From: Rhodococcus sp. HNM0563
Lineage (GTDB): Bacteria; Actinomycetota; Actinomycetes; Mycobacteriales; Mycobacteriaceae
DNA: 64,000 bases
Assembly (NCBI RefSeq): GCF_012726195.1
Contig: NZ_JAASAF010000005.1
Span: 186,001-250,000 of the forward strand
Direction of reading: 5' to 3'
A program made the translations under genes and the position numbers. Positions within the stretch are counted from its first letter, which is position 1; each line of letters starts with the position of its first letter. The notes beneath the pieces are model-generated. The model had not been told where the DNA came from, did no database searches, and was given only the letters and a program-made list of their open reading frames with translations. This document shows, one piece after another, positions 48,823-57,953 of the stretch.

Positions 48823-50827
48823 CTGCCACCGTCACCTTTCCGTGGTCGATCTCGTCGCCGGTTTCGGAAACGGGAGAATCTGTCGCGACTGCTGGGTCGC
48901 GCAGCCTGGCACGTAATAGAGCGCTGAGTCTGCCTGCCTCACCGGCGATTCCGATCGGATTCAGGATCGCAGTGATGATCAGCGCGATCCCGGAGATCAG
49001 AGCGTAGTAGTCGCCCAGGTCGAAGACGTTGTGTACCAGCACGTAGACGATTCCCAGCGGACCGATGATGCCTGCGATCGCCGCACCACTGAACGAGGTG
49101 ATGCCGCCGAGATACGCGACCGCCAGCACCTGCAGCCCGACGAACACGGTGAACGACTCGGCCGAGAGCTGACCGGCGCTGTATCCGATGAGGCAGCCTG
49201 CGACCCCGGCGATGAACGCGGACAGTCCGAACCCGATGAGCTTGGTCGACCGGACGTCGATTCCCGCGGCCGCGGCGGCCCGCTCGTTCGCCCGCACTGC
49301 GAGGAAGGCACGCCCGGTGTCGCCCGAGGCGATCCGGATGAACGCCCACACCGTGATCGCCGCGACGATCAGGACCGTGAACGAGAACGACAGCCGTGCG
49401 ATATCGCTGCCCTCGCGCACACCGAGGTTCAGGCCGAACAGCGTGGGGTTCGCGATCGGATTCCCTGACGGCGGCGTCAGACTGTAGTTGTTGAAGATGA
49501 ACCGCTCGATCGCCAGTGCTGCAGCGATGGTGACGATGGCCAGCTGAGCACCACGAATCCGGAAGGCGGGCAACGCCACCAGCATGCCGAGCAGCGCGGC
49601 CACGAGCGAGCAGAAGACGAGCGCGATCGGGAACGGCATACTCCAGTTCGTCGTCACCTTCGAGAGGGTGAACCCCGCTGCACCGGCGAACGCCGCCTGC
49701 GCGAGGGAGATCTGGCCGAGGTAGCCGGTGATGACCACATACGACAACGCCAGCAGCATCAGAATGATCGAGTACGTCAGACCGAATCGATAGGTGCCGG
49801 ACGATACCGCGAGGAGCACACCGGTCACGACGATCACGAGTGCGGCGGGGATCGGACGGAAGCGCGGCACCACAACGTCCGGCAGCTTGACGGTCTGCAG
49901 TGACCCACGCGAGGGCAACCGCCCCCCGAACACGAACAGCACGACGATGACGACGAAGAACGGCACGACCTGATCGACGCCGGACTGCGCCCACGTGGGC
50001 CACCAGCTCTCACCGGCGAGCAGGTTGAGCACCGACTGGAACGCCCCGAGCACCAGCGACGCGATCGCAATCGTCGCGACAGACTCCATCCGCGCAACCA
50101 GGAGCACCGCGAGCGCCGGAACGACGAGCAGGGAGTAGTTCAGCGGATTGAGGCCCGTCAGGGACGCCCCGAGCAGGACACCGATCGTGCTGACCACCGA
50201 GGCCATGACCATCGCGATCGCCGCGAGCCGATCCGGTGAGAACCCCAGAAGCGTGGCGCCCCGCTCGTTCTCCGCTGCCGCGCGAGTTGCTGCGCCGGCC
50301 CTGGTGAAGCGGAAATATGCCCAGATCAGCACCGAGAACACGGCCATGATCGCGACCATCACGATCTCCGCCGACGACACGGAGGTGCCGAACAGCGAGA
50401 TCGACCCGGACGGGATCATCGATTCGATCGGGATGCTGTTCGGCCCGAATCTGATGACCACCAACGCTTGGACGGTGAGCATCAGCGCGACGGAGACCAC
50501 CACCTGGGCCAGGGCCGGTGCACGACGCACCGGCCTGAACACCAGGTAGTGGGTCACGACCCCGAGCAGGACCGCCATCACCAGGCCGATCGCCAAGGCA
50601 GCAGGTACCGATGGCGCCTCGTCGAATTCGATACTGCCGATCGGCAGGACCAGCGTGCCGTCGATGAGCAACTGCGCGTAGACGTACGCACCCCACATCG
50701 CGGTCGCGCCTTGCGCGAAGTTGATGATCCCCGTCGAGCGATAGACGAGGAGCAATCCGTTGGCGAGGCCGATGTATACCGCGGCGAGGCCGAACCCCAG
50801 GACGATGAACTGCAGATACGTGCTCAT
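48815..50827 (-). CDS. Fused LivH-LivM permease of a Liv-type ABC importer
   Basis: 670-residue membrane protein that joins both permease halves. Residues 1-300 are LivH-like (YLQFIVLGFGLAAVYIGLANGLLLVYRSTGIINFAQGA; GSISLFGTSVSS; MVMASVVSTIGVLLGASL). A short charged linker around residue 305-335 (GGRLPSRGSLQTVKLPDVVVPRF) leads to a LivM-like half (YSIILMLLALSYVVITGYLGQISLAQAAFAGAAGF; AIVTIAAALAIERFIFN; FALIAGI-type end). LivH and LivM are usually separate genes; fusions occur in some actinobacteria. The substrate of such systems ranges from branched-chain amino acids to amides, urea and aromatic acids. Confidence 0.92.
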   Translation of the reverse strand: MSTYLQFIVLGFGLAAVYIGLANGLLLVYRSTGIINFAQGATAMWGAYVYAQLLIDGTLVLPIGSIEFDEAPSVPAALAIGLVMAVLLGVVTHYLVFRPVRRAPALAQVVVSVALMLTVQALVVIRFGPNSIPIESMIPSGSISLFGTSVSSAEIVMVAIMAVFSVLIWAYFRFTRAGAATRAAAENERGATLLGFSPDRLAAIAMVMASVVSTIGVLLGASLTGLNPLNYSLLVVPALAVLLVARMESVATIAIASLVLGAFQSVLNLLAGESWWPTWAQSGVDQVVPFFVVIVVLFVFGGRLPSRGSLQTVKLPDVVVPRFRPIPAALVIVVTGVLLAVSSGTYRFGLTYSIILMLLALSYVVITGYLGQISLAQAAFAGAAGFTLSKVTTNWSMPFPIALVFCSLVAALLGMLVALPAFRIRGAQLAIVTIAAALAIERFIFNNYSLTPPSGNPIANPTLFGLNLGVREGSDIARLSFSFTVLIVAAITVWAFIRIASGDTGRAFLAVRANERAAAAAGIDVRSTKLIGFGLSAFIAGVAGCLIGYSAGQLSAESFTVFVGLQVLAVAYLGGITSFSGAAIAGIIGPLGIVYVLVHNVFDLGDYYALISGIALIITAILNPIGIAGEAGRLSALLRARLRDPAVATDSPVSETGDEIDHGKVTVADA

Positions 50828-50910
50828 GCGCTACTCCGTTGCGGGTATGTCGTCAACTGCGTGTCTGTCGTCGACGGGGTCGAACGGCCTCCTCGCGCAG
50901 GGGGCGGCCG

Positions 50911-52137
50911 TCAGGAGGTGGGCATCAACGAAGGATCGAGATCGATGTATCCGGCGTCCTCCACTGACCGCAGCGTTCCGTCCTCCTGCACTTCGAAGAA
51001 GATCGCCTGCGCATTGCACGTGGTAGCCACACCGGGCCACTGTTGCCCGTCGCAGGTCACGGTCGGGCCGGCGAACGTCGGGAAATCCTTCAGTCCCTTG
51101 AAGGTGTCGGTGACGGTGGTCGCGGTGATCTCCTCCGACCCGGACATGATCTCCGCGATGTTGACCACGGCCGCGAATGTGTAGATCGACCGAGAGGAGA
51201 GTTCGTCGCCGTATCCGACGGCGTCCATGGAGTCCGCGAAGATGTCCAACTGCTCCTGTACCTCGGCGGGCGCGGAGTCCTTGGCGAGAGGCACCCACAG
51301 CCGGGGCTGGGTGACGATGCCTGCGGCATCGGCTCCCATATCGTCGATGAATTGTGAGCAGGATCCTGCCAGGATCGTGTCGTCGTAACCCTGCCGGCGC
51401 AGAGCCTGGAACAGGCCGGTGCAGCCGTCCTCGGGGAGGGCGATGACGCCGGCCATGTCCGGGTCGTCGGAAAGCTGCGTCGCTGCCACGACATTCAAGT
51501 TGGCGCCCGAAGCCGGCGGGTACTGGACGGCGACGTCGATCCCCATCTTGTCGGCGATCGGCATGATCAGATCATCGACGTACGCGTGGGAAGTGGGCGA
51601 CTCGTTGACAGCGAGCGAAGCAGTGGTCTTCCCCATGGTGTCGAGCACCGACATGCTCGAGAGCGCGGCGAACGACACCGGCCCGGTGAAGTAGAACGCT
51701 TGCCCGTATTCGGCGGAATCCGCGACGAACGATCCCGCGAGCGTCCCGACGATGGGGATCTGCGCCGACGCCAGAATCGGCACCGCCGCACCCATGCTCT
51801 GGTCGACTGCGTCGATCACGAGCGGCAGGCCCTTCGAGACGAAGCCGTTGGCGCAGCTGATCGCGGTCTCGGGGCTGCCATCGCCCCCGCACACATCGAC
51901 TTCGAGGGGCCGCCCGTCGATACCACCGAGCACTTCGTTCACGTAATGCACGCCGGCCTCGAGACCGTACGCCGTCTGCGGATACGCGGACGCGCCCTTG
52001 ATCGGTGCCAACGCGCCGATGACGATCGGCTCACCGCTGGGAGTGACTCCGGCACTGTTGTCCCCGCCGTCGGAGCTGCACGCCGACAGGGCAAGTGCAG
52101 CAACTGCAGCGATGACACCGATATGTCGCTTCTTCAC
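50911..52137 (-). CDS. Liv-type ABC transporter substrate-binding lipoprotein
   Basis: 408-residue periplasmic-binding-protein-like lipoprotein (Peripla_BP_6/LivK family). The lipoprotein signal MKKRHIGVIAAVAALALSACSS has its lipidation cysteine at about residue 20. The mature domain starts EPIVIGALAPIKGASAYPQTAYGLEAGVHY, a typical type I binding-protein fold. Ligand residues cannot be read from sequence. It lies 83 bases upstream of the fusion permease in the transcription direction and directly after the catabolic genes, so it probably imports their substrate. Confidence 0.92.
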   Translation of the reverse strand: MKKRHIGVIAAVAALALSACSSDGGDNSAGVTPSGEPIVIGALAPIKGASAYPQTAYGLEAGVHYVNEVLGGIDGRPLEVDVCGGDGSPETAISCANGFVSKGLPLVIDAVDQSMGAAVPILASAQIPIVGTLAGSFVADSAEYGQAFYFTGPVSFAALSSMSVLDTMGKTTASLAVNESPTSHAYVDDLIMPIADKMGIDVAVQYPPASGANLNVVAATQLSDDPDMAGVIALPEDGCTGLFQALRRQGYDDTILAGSCSQFIDDMGADAAGIVTQPRLWVPLAKDSAPAEVQEQLDIFADSMDAVGYGDELSSRSIYTFAAVVNIAEIMSGSEEITATTVTDTFKGLKDFPTFAGPTVTCDGQQWPGVATTCNAQAIFFEVQEDGTLRSVEDAGYIDLDPSLMPTS

Positions 52138-52159
52138 GTGTACGTCCCACTTTCTCGAA

Positions 52160-52756
52160 TCAGTCGCGGGAGGAGACAGGATGGTCGGGCAGATACGGAA
52201 CGAGACCTGGTTCGGGCCGGACTTCGAACGAGCGCAGCGCGGTCGCGAGCATCGAGTAGCAGCCCACGGTGAACACGACGTCCATCAGCTGCCGACTGTC
52301 GAACTCGACCGAGAGCACAGCCCACGTATCGTCGCCGATCGCGCCGTCGCCGATCAGCTCGTCGGTGGCGGTCAGTAGCGCCCGCTCGATCGGCGACCAG
52401 CCGTCCGTGTCGGGTCCTACTTCGATGCGGGCGATCTCGCCGGCGGTGATGCCCGCTCGCTCCGCGAGGATGACGTGCTGGGCCCATTCGTATTCCGCGC
52501 GGCGGAGGTGGGCGATACGAAGAACGAGAAGCTCCCGGTGCCGGACCGACAGGGTGGACTGTGCCAGCAGGTGCCGGTTGAAGCTCAGGAACGCCATCGC
52601 CAGCGAAGGATGCTGCGCCAAGGTTCCGAGCAGGTTCGTCCCGGGCTGCCTGTTGTCCTCGTCCGGAGTGCTCGCCACGGCTGATCGGAAACCGTTGATG
52701 TAGGTTGCGATCTCTTCGGTCCACTCGTCCTCGGGAAGAGGGGGTATCCGGGACAT
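52160..52756 (-). CDS. Carboxymuconolactone decarboxylase-like (AhpD-fold) protein
   Basis: 198-residue helical protein of the CMD family. The core LSVRHRELLVLRIAHLRRAEYEWAQHVILAERAGITAGEIARI shows the E-W-x-x-H signature of the decarboxylase-like branch in place of the redox C-x-x-C of AhpD. Such proteins are common next to aromatic and terpenoid degradation genes, but few have known reactions. The start ATG 52756 is chosen from the conserved beginning MSRIPPLPEDEW; AGGACACC lies upstream. Confidence 0.85.
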   Translation of the reverse strand: MSRIPPLPEDEWTEEIATYINGFRSAVASTPDEDNRQPGTNLLGTLAQHPSLAMAFLSFNRHLLAQSTLSVRHRELLVLRIAHLRRAEYEWAQHVILAERAGITAGEIARIEVGPDTDGWSPIERALLTATDELIGDGAIGDDTWAVLSVEFDSRQLMDVVFTVGCYSMLATALRSFEVRPEPGLVPYLPDHPVSSRD

Positions 52757-52800
52757 TGTGCGTAGGTGTCCTTTCGATTCGGGCGGAAGGCGGAGGCAGG

Positions 52801-53544
52801 TCAGGTGTTGCGTCCGCCGTTGACGCCGATCATCTGCCCGGTGATGTAGCCGGCTTCGTCGCTCACCAGGAATGCGCATGTCGCGGCGATGTCCTCGGGC
52901 TGTCCGATCCTGCCTACCGGCGTCTTGGCGGTCTGCAGATCGAGATCGACGAATCCCTTGGCAACGGTGCTGCGCAACATCGGGGTGTCGATGAAGCCCG
53001 GCGGAATCGTGTTGACCGTGATCCCGAATTTGCCGAACTCGAGCGCAAGGCTCTTCGTGAGCCCGACGACGCCCGACTTCGCGGACACGTAAGGGGACAG
53101 GCCGGGGGATCCGCTGTGCACACTCGACGAGGAAATGTTGACGATGCGCCCCCACCCCTCGTCGATCATGTCCGGGATTACGAGTTGGCAGCAGTCGAAG
53201 GTGGCGGTGAGGTTCACGGCGAGCGATTTCTGCCACGCGTCGGCGGTGATGTCCAGAAATGGGGACGGGATCGACATCCCGGCGTTGTTGATCAGGACCG
53301 TCGGGGGAGTCAGTCGTGCTCGCACGTCGTCGACGGCCGCCTCGAGTGCGTCGCGATCGGTGACGTCCACCTGCAGACCGAGTGCTTTACCGCCTGCACC
53401 GGCGATCGATGCGGCGACGGACTCTGCTGCGCCGCCGTCGAGATCGAAGATCGCCACCAGGTTGCCGTCGGCGGCAAGACGCCGGGCGATCGCCTCACCG
53501 ATTCCGGACGCCGCACCCGTCACGATGGCGGTGCGTTCACTCAT
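52801..53544 (-). CDS. Short-chain dehydrogenase/reductase
   Basis: 247-residue classical SDR. TAIVTGAASGIGEAIARRL (TGxxxGxG, residues 4-22), INNAGMS (NAG), catalytic Ser in IVNISSSSVHSG, YVSAKSGVVGLTKSLALEF (YxxxK near residue 152), and DEAGYITGQMIGVNGGRNT at the end are all present. It most resembles 3-oxoacyl-ACP reductase/secondary alcohol dehydrogenase types. ATG overlaps the TauD-type gene stop by four bases. Substrate unknown. Confidence 0.9.
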   Translation of the reverse strand: MSERTAIVTGAASGIGEAIARRLAADGNLVAIFDLDGGAAESVAASIAGAGGKALGLQVDVTDRDALEAAVDDVRARLTPPTVLINNAGMSIPSPFLDITADAWQKSLAVNLTATFDCCQLVIPDMIDEGWGRIVNISSSSVHSGSPGLSPYVSAKSGVVGLTKSLALEFGKFGITVNTIPPGFIDTPMLRSTVAKGFVDLDLQTAKTPVGRIGQPEDIAATCAFLVSDEAGYITGQMIGVNGGRNT

Positions 53545-54368
53545 TTGATCGCCTCGGTACCGAGGAGGGTCGAACGGTGCATCCTGCGGGGCTTCGCGCG
53601 ATCGAAAGCGCAGGCTCGATGCGCGAGCCCGGTGTTGTCCCAGATCACCGTATCGCCGACCGACCAGGTGTGTCGATACACCAGCTCTGGTGCGGTGGCA
53701 CGATTTTCGAGGTCGCGCAACAACGCCCGGCCTTCGTCGATGTCCATCCCGACTATGTGGGAAGCAGTCGCGCCGAACACCAGTGACCGCCGGCCGGATT
53801 CGTGCTCCCACACGAGGGGGAGTTCACGCACGGCGCGCGAAGCCCATTCCTTCACCTGTTCGTCGGTCGGGTTCGGATATGTCAGGCGCTGAATGGCCTC
53901 GAACGTGTGAACCACCCGGAGCGTGCCGAAATACTCCTTCTCCTCGTCCGAAAGGGCTTCGTAGGCGGCGTAGGTGCTCGCGAACTCGGTCTCACCACCC
54001 TGCTCCGCTGTCACGTGTGCGGTCAGAATCGAGGCCTTTGCCGGGATGGCGTCAAGAGCACCGTCGATGTGCCAGTAGTCGTTGCTGGCGAAATACTCCT
54101 TGTTCGGATTGTCGGGCTCGAAGCTGATCTCCATGATTTCCGGGATCCGGTACTTGGGGAACAGTGCGAGCTCGCCCAACCTCCGGCAGAACTCGACCTG
54201 AGCAGGATCGTCGAGGTGCAGTTCGCGGAACAGAATGACGCTGTGCTGCTCCAGCAGGTCGAGAAGTGCTGCAGGGAGCCCGTCATCGGTGAGCAGACGA
54301 TCGATGTCGACGTCAGTCACCTCCACGCCGACGAGGTTTCCGAGTTTCTTGGTAGCAAGCGTATGCAT
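53541..54368 (-). CDS. TauD/TfdA-family alpha-ketoglutarate dioxygenase
   Basis: 275-residue non-haem iron dioxygenase. The iron-binding H-x-D is in YWHIDGALDAIPAKAS near residue 100. The distal His is in IWDNTGLAHRACAFD, and the 2-oxoglutarate-binding Arg is in RRMHRSTLLG near the C terminus. Related enzymes hydroxylate taurine, 2,4-D or alkyl sulphates, or desaturate. I use ATG 54368, which has GAGAGGC upstream; an in-frame extension to 54497 overlaps the next gene. Its place in this oxidative cluster suggests hydroxylation or ether cleavage of an intermediate. Confidence 0.9.
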   Translation of the reverse strand: MHTLATKKLGNLVGVEVTDVDIDRLLTDDGLPAALLDLLEQHSVILFRELHLDDPAQVEFCRRLGELALFPKYRIPEIMEISFEPDNPNKEYFASNDYWHIDGALDAIPAKASILTAHVTAEQGGETEFASTYAAYEALSDEEKEYFGTLRVVHTFEAIQRLTYPNPTDEQVKEWASRAVRELPLVWEHESGRRSLVFGATASHIVGMDIDEGRALLRDLENRATAPELVYRHTWSVGDTVIWDNTGLAHRACAFDRAKPRRMHRSTLLGTEAIK

Positions 54369-54393
54369 GGTGCCTCTCTTCGATGCGTCCGCG

Positions 54394-54963
54394 TCAACTC
54401 GGGACGTTCGGCTGTCGGACGTTGGTGAGTGGGCGGGTGTAGGACGGATCTGTCGTGGTACGGGACGGTGCACCGTTGGCGAAGATGTCGGGGACATCCG
54501 CGAAGGGAATGTCCATCGAGGGAACCATCCCCGACCATTCGATGATGTTGGTGCGAAGGGCTATCCGCCACTCGCCGTCGCGGCGTTCGAGGCGGTCGAT
54601 GTACCGTCCGCCCGCAATCCAGTTGCTGTCGTCGATGTTTCGGGCTGCGAACAGGTAATACGTTTCGGTGTGGGCAGTATCGCCGTCGAGGTCGCAGGTG
54701 TGGTTCAGCAGATTGTGATGGGTGGCCTTCTGCCCCTGCGCGTGCATCGCGGTGGACCAGTCGTAGAGGTCGACGGGGCCACCGACGAAACTACCCGCGG
54801 CGATCGTCGCGTCGGTGTGGAAGGCCGAGAGGAACAGGTCGCGATCGAATCGGTCCATTGCCCGGCTGAAGCGGGTCAGCGTATCGAGTATCTCCTGGCG
54901 ATCCAATAGGGCCTCGAGCTTGGCGACCCTGTCGGACGAGAGAGATGCCACCGGCGTGCTCAT
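54394..54963 (-). CDS. NTF2/SnoaL-like protein, copy 1
   Basis: 189-residue SnoaL_4-type protein with an alpha+beta barrel. Motifs are LDRQEILDTLTRFSRAMDRFD, LFLSAFHTDATI, THHNLLNHTCDLDGDTAHTETYY and GGRYIDRLERRDGEWRIA. Members act as small isomerases, hydrolases or dehydratases, or as accessory subunits; the fold is that of ring-hydroxylating dioxygenase beta subunits. It is paralogous to the 181-residue gene two positions upstream (shared GGRY(I/L)DRLE(R/K)RDG(E/Q)WRIA). ATGA overlap with the SDR gene before it. Confidence 0.85.
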   Translation of the reverse strand: MSTPVASLSSDRVAKLEALLDRQEILDTLTRFSRAMDRFDRDLFLSAFHTDATIAAGSFVGGPVDLYDWSTAMHAQGQKATHHNLLNHTCDLDGDTAHTETYYLFAARNIDDSNWIAGGRYIDRLERRDGEWRIALRTNIIEWSGMVPSMDIPFADVPDIFANGAPSRTTTDPSYTRPLTNVRQPNVPS

Positions 54964-55895
54964 GATGTACTCCGTTGCAGTGGGGAGGAAGGAGATGAGG
55001 TCGGCCCGACTCCGACCCCTGAACTATCTGCTGCCGCGATCGGAGACCAGATCGGTTCGCCGCGGGTCGATCGAAGTGACGGGATCTCGCGGCCGTCGAT
55101 ATCTGTGACGCCGTACTCCTCCGCCAGTTCGGCAGTGATGAAGGTTCCGCCTGAGCGGCTCATGATTGCGGGATCCTGTGCGAGAGCGGCGATGACTCGA
55201 CCGGCAAACTCCGGTGAGCAGCCGTTCTCGGGGCGGGTGGCGGCGCCCTCCGTGAGTCCGGGAATGGCCGCCAGGTTCCGCTCGGCGCGCTCCGTGAAGG
55301 TCAGGCCCTGCCAGATCGACACGGATGCGACGTCGTACGGCTGCAACTCGACGGCCATGTCGCGTGCCATTCGATCCACCGCGGACTTGGCCATCCCGAA
55401 GAGGACGCCGTAGGTGTACGCCACGCCGGTGTACCCGGAGACGGCCACGATGAGTCCCGACTTCTGGGGCGCCATGATCATGGCAGCGTGCCGCGCCGAC
55501 ACGAAGTTCGATCGCACACCGACATCCACCATCTCCCAATTCGACAGTGGCTTCTCCCAGAACGGCTCGGGCTCGGTCAGGTCGTCGGGGAGGGAGAATG
55601 CATTGTTGACCAGGACGTCGAGGCGGCCCTGCTCGCGTTCGACGCGCTCGAAAAGCGCGGCTACCTGCTCATCGTTCGCGTGATCGACCTGGACCGCAAC
55701 ACCTGTGCCCCCGCGACGATCACACTCCGCGGCGGTGTCGCCGACGGTGCCGGGGAGTGGGTGCGCGTCGGGGGTCACCGTGCGTCCGGTGACGTAGACG
55801 GTGGCGCCGTGCTCCGCGAGCGCCAGCGCGATGCCTTTGCCGATACCTCGGCTCGCACCGGTGACGACAGCAACCCTGCCGGACAGCGCACCCAT
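54960..55895 (-). CDS. Short-chain dehydrogenase/reductase (DHRS1-like)
   Basis: 311-residue SDR with GRVAVVTGASRGIGKGIALAL, a YVTGR segment, LVNNAFSLP in place of NNAG, an IVAVSGYTGVAYTYG active-site stretch and MAKSAVDRMARDMAVELQ. A longer C-terminal region with GCSPEFAGRVIAALAQDP is like the DHRS1-type subgroup. In this frame the usual Tyr of YxxxK is replaced by the FGMAKSAVD pattern, where Gly-Met-Ala-Lys keeps the lysine; an upstream Tyr (TYG) may serve. A GGAGGAG site precedes ATG 55895. Confidence 0.85.
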   Translation of the reverse strand: MGALSGRVAVVTGASRGIGKGIALALAEHGATVYVTGRTVTPDAHPLPGTVGDTAAECDRRGGTGVAVQVDHANDEQVAALFERVEREQGRLDVLVNNAFSLPDDLTEPEPFWEKPLSNWEMVDVGVRSNFVSARHAAMIMAPQKSGLIVAVSGYTGVAYTYGVLFGMAKSAVDRMARDMAVELQPYDVASVSIWQGLTFTERAERNLAAIPGLTEGAATRPENGCSPEFAGRVIAALAQDPAIMSRSGGTFITAELAEEYGVTDIDGREIPSLRSTRGEPIWSPIAAADSSGVGVGPTSSPSSPLQRSTS

Positions 55896-55920
55896 CCGAA
55901 CTCCTCCTGCGTATGGTCGA

Positions 55921-56466
55921 TTACATGTTCGTGGCGAGGGGGCCCGCGCCGAAGAACGCCTCACTGTGATCACCAACGGCCTTGCCGGTGAAGTGGTCGC
56001 CGCGCAATGGTGTGCCCATTAGGCCCCGCGACCAATCCGCGGACACCCCTTCGTCGCGGGACCAGTCGTAGAGCATGGTGCGTTCCGCGATTCGCCACTG
56101 CCCGTCGCGCTTCTCGAGCCGGTCGAGGTATCGCCCGCCGAGCAGGGTGTCGCGCTCTTCGGTTCCCATGTCGACGCGGTGGTATGCGGTGACATGGGTC
56201 TCGGCCCTGGCTGTGTCGCCGTCCAGTTCGATGTGCGTCTGCCCCAGCAGGTGCTGGGTGACCAGAACGGCGTCAGACCCCGGGATCACCCATGCGAGAT
56301 AGTCGTCGAACGAGCCCGCGAAGATCCCGAAATCCACGATGGCGTCGGGCCAGAACGAGGAGCTGACCGCCTTGCTGTCTCGACGGTCCTCCCCGCGGGC
56401 GAGGCGCACGATGCACGTTCGGATCTCGTGATGCGCGACCAGAACGCTCGTGTCGGCGGCAGCCAT
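55921..56466 (-). CDS. NTF2/SnoaL-like protein, copy 2
   Basis: 181-residue SnoaL_4-like protein with LVAHHEIRTCIVRLARGEDRRD, VSSSFWPDAIVDFGIF, VTQHLLGQTHIELDGDTARAETHV and GGRYLDRLEKRDGQWRIAERT. It is clearly related to the copy at 54394-54963 and forms a second SDR/NTF2-like pair. Only one base separates its ATG from the aldehyde dehydrogenase stop, so translation is coupled. Function unknown. Confidence 0.85.
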   Translation of the reverse strand: MAAADTSVLVAHHEIRTCIVRLARGEDRRDSKAVSSSFWPDAIVDFGIFAGSFDDYLAWVIPGSDAVLVTQHLLGQTHIELDGDTARAETHVTAYHRVDMGTEERDTLLGGRYLDRLEKRDGQWRIAERTMLYDWSRDEGVSADWSRGLMGTPLRGDHFTGKAVGDHSEAFFGAGPLATNM

Positions 56467-56467
56467 G

Positions 56468-57901
56468 TCAATTGCCGTCCTCGGGTGTGTAACCGAGGAT
56501 GCCCTTGATCTCGAGGTAGTCGTGGAAGCCGAACTCGCCCCACTCGCGCCCATTTCCGCTCTTCTTGTACCCCCCGAACGGCGCCCCGAAGTCGAACGCG
56601 TCATTGATCGCAACGTTTCCGACGCGGATCCGTCGTGCCACCTGTCGGGCCAGCTCGAGATCCGTGCCGGCCACGAAGCCGGCGAGTCCGTAGTCGGTGT
56701 CGTTCGCGATCTCGATCGCATGGTCGATGCTGTCGTAACCCAGGATCGTGAGGACCGGGCCGAAGATCTCCTCGCGCGCGATGGTCATGTCGTTCTTGAC
56801 ATCGGCGAAGACGGTGGGCTGCACGAAGTAGCCGGCGGTCAGACCCTCGGGCCGCCCGACACCACCGGCCACGAGGGTCGCACCCTCGTCGATGCCCCTC
56901 TGGATGAGACCTTGAACCTTCTCGAACTGGGCCTTCGACACAACGGGACCGATCGCGGCATCGCCGGTCGGGTCGCCCACCGTCACCTTCGAGGCCGCCT
57001 CGCGTGCGGCGGCAATGGCTTCCTCCATGCGCTCTCCGGGGACCAGCATTCGCGAGGGAGCACTGCAGGTTTGACCAGAGTTCATCATCATCGTCGCGAC
57101 ACCCTTGCCGACGTTCTCGGCAAAGTCGGCGTCGTCGAGAATGATGTTCGGACCCTTGCCGCCGAGTTCTTGCGTGACTCGCTTGACACCGGCAGCGGCA
57201 TTGGCCGCGACGTCGATGCCTGCGCGTGTCGACCCGGTGAACGACACCAGGTCGACATCGGGGTGCCCGGACAGCGCGCGCCCGACGCCGGGGCCGTCGC
57301 CCTGGACGAGATTGAAGACACCTGCGGGAACTCCGGCCTCGTCGAGAATCTCGGCGAAGACCTGGCCGTTGAAGGGCGACTGCTCTGACGGCTTGAGCAC
57401 CATCGTGCAGCCGGTGGCCAGAGCCGGGAACACCTTCACCGAGATGAGGCTGATCGGCCAGTTCCACGGTGTGATCAGGCCGCACACCCCGATGGGTTCC
57501 TTGACGACGAGGCTGCCCCCGCGCTGTTCCTCGAAGACGAAGTTCCGGAGCACCTCGATCGCGGTGGTGAGATGCCCGAGGCCGAGATTGACCTGGAAAC
57601 CGCTCGCCAATGCGGCGGGAGCACCCATTTCCTCGGTCAGTGCAGCAGCGATGTCGCCCATTCGGCGCTGGTACACGTCGAGGATCTTCTCGAGCAGTGC
57701 GAGTCGCTCCTCGCGGCTGGTCGCCGACCACGCGGGGAAGGCGCGTCGCGCGGCGGCGACGGCCTTGTCGACGTCTGCAGACGACCCGAGCGACACCGTA
57801 CCGGCGACCTCTTCGGTCGCGGGGTTGATGACCTCGAAGGTGTCGGACTGGGCCGGATCGGTCCACTGTCCATCGATGTAGAACTTCAGATATTCACGCA
57901 T
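56468..57901 (-). CDS. Aldehyde dehydrogenase (NAD(P)+)
   Basis: 477-residue ALDH-superfamily enzyme oxidising an aldehyde to the acid. The motifs are in order: GLITPWNWPISLI, KPSEQSPF, FTGSTRAGIDVAANAAAG, the catalytic Glu in VTQELGGKGPNII and the catalytic Cys in NSGQTCSAPSRML. EEIFGPVLTIL and GGYKKSGNGREWG close the fold. Sequence resembles the 3-succinoylsemialdehyde/gamma-aminobutyraldehyde-type group. It follows the ThDP enzyme and could oxidise an aldehyde that enzyme releases. Confidence 0.94.
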   Translation of the reverse strand: MREYLKFYIDGQWTDPAQSDTFEVINPATEEVAGTVSLGSSADVDKAVAAARRAFPAWSATSREERLALLEKILDVYQRRMGDIAAALTEEMGAPAALASGFQVNLGLGHLTTAIEVLRNFVFEEQRGGSLVVKEPIGVCGLITPWNWPISLISVKVFPALATGCTMVLKPSEQSPFNGQVFAEILDEAGVPAGVFNLVQGDGPGVGRALSGHPDVDLVSFTGSTRAGIDVAANAAAGVKRVTQELGGKGPNIILDDADFAENVGKGVATMMMNSGQTCSAPSRMLVPGERMEEAIAAAREAASKVTVGDPTGDAAIGPVVSKAQFEKVQGLIQRGIDEGATLVAGGVGRPEGLTAGYFVQPTVFADVKNDMTIAREEIFGPVLTILGYDSIDHAIEIANDTDYGLAGFVAGTDLELARQVARRIRVGNVAINDAFDFGAPFGGYKKSGNGREWGEFGFHDYLEIKGILGYTPEDGN

Positions 57902-57953
57902 GGCTACCCGGTTCTCTCGTCTGATCCTGTACGAAGTTCACTGCTGAGTGAAA

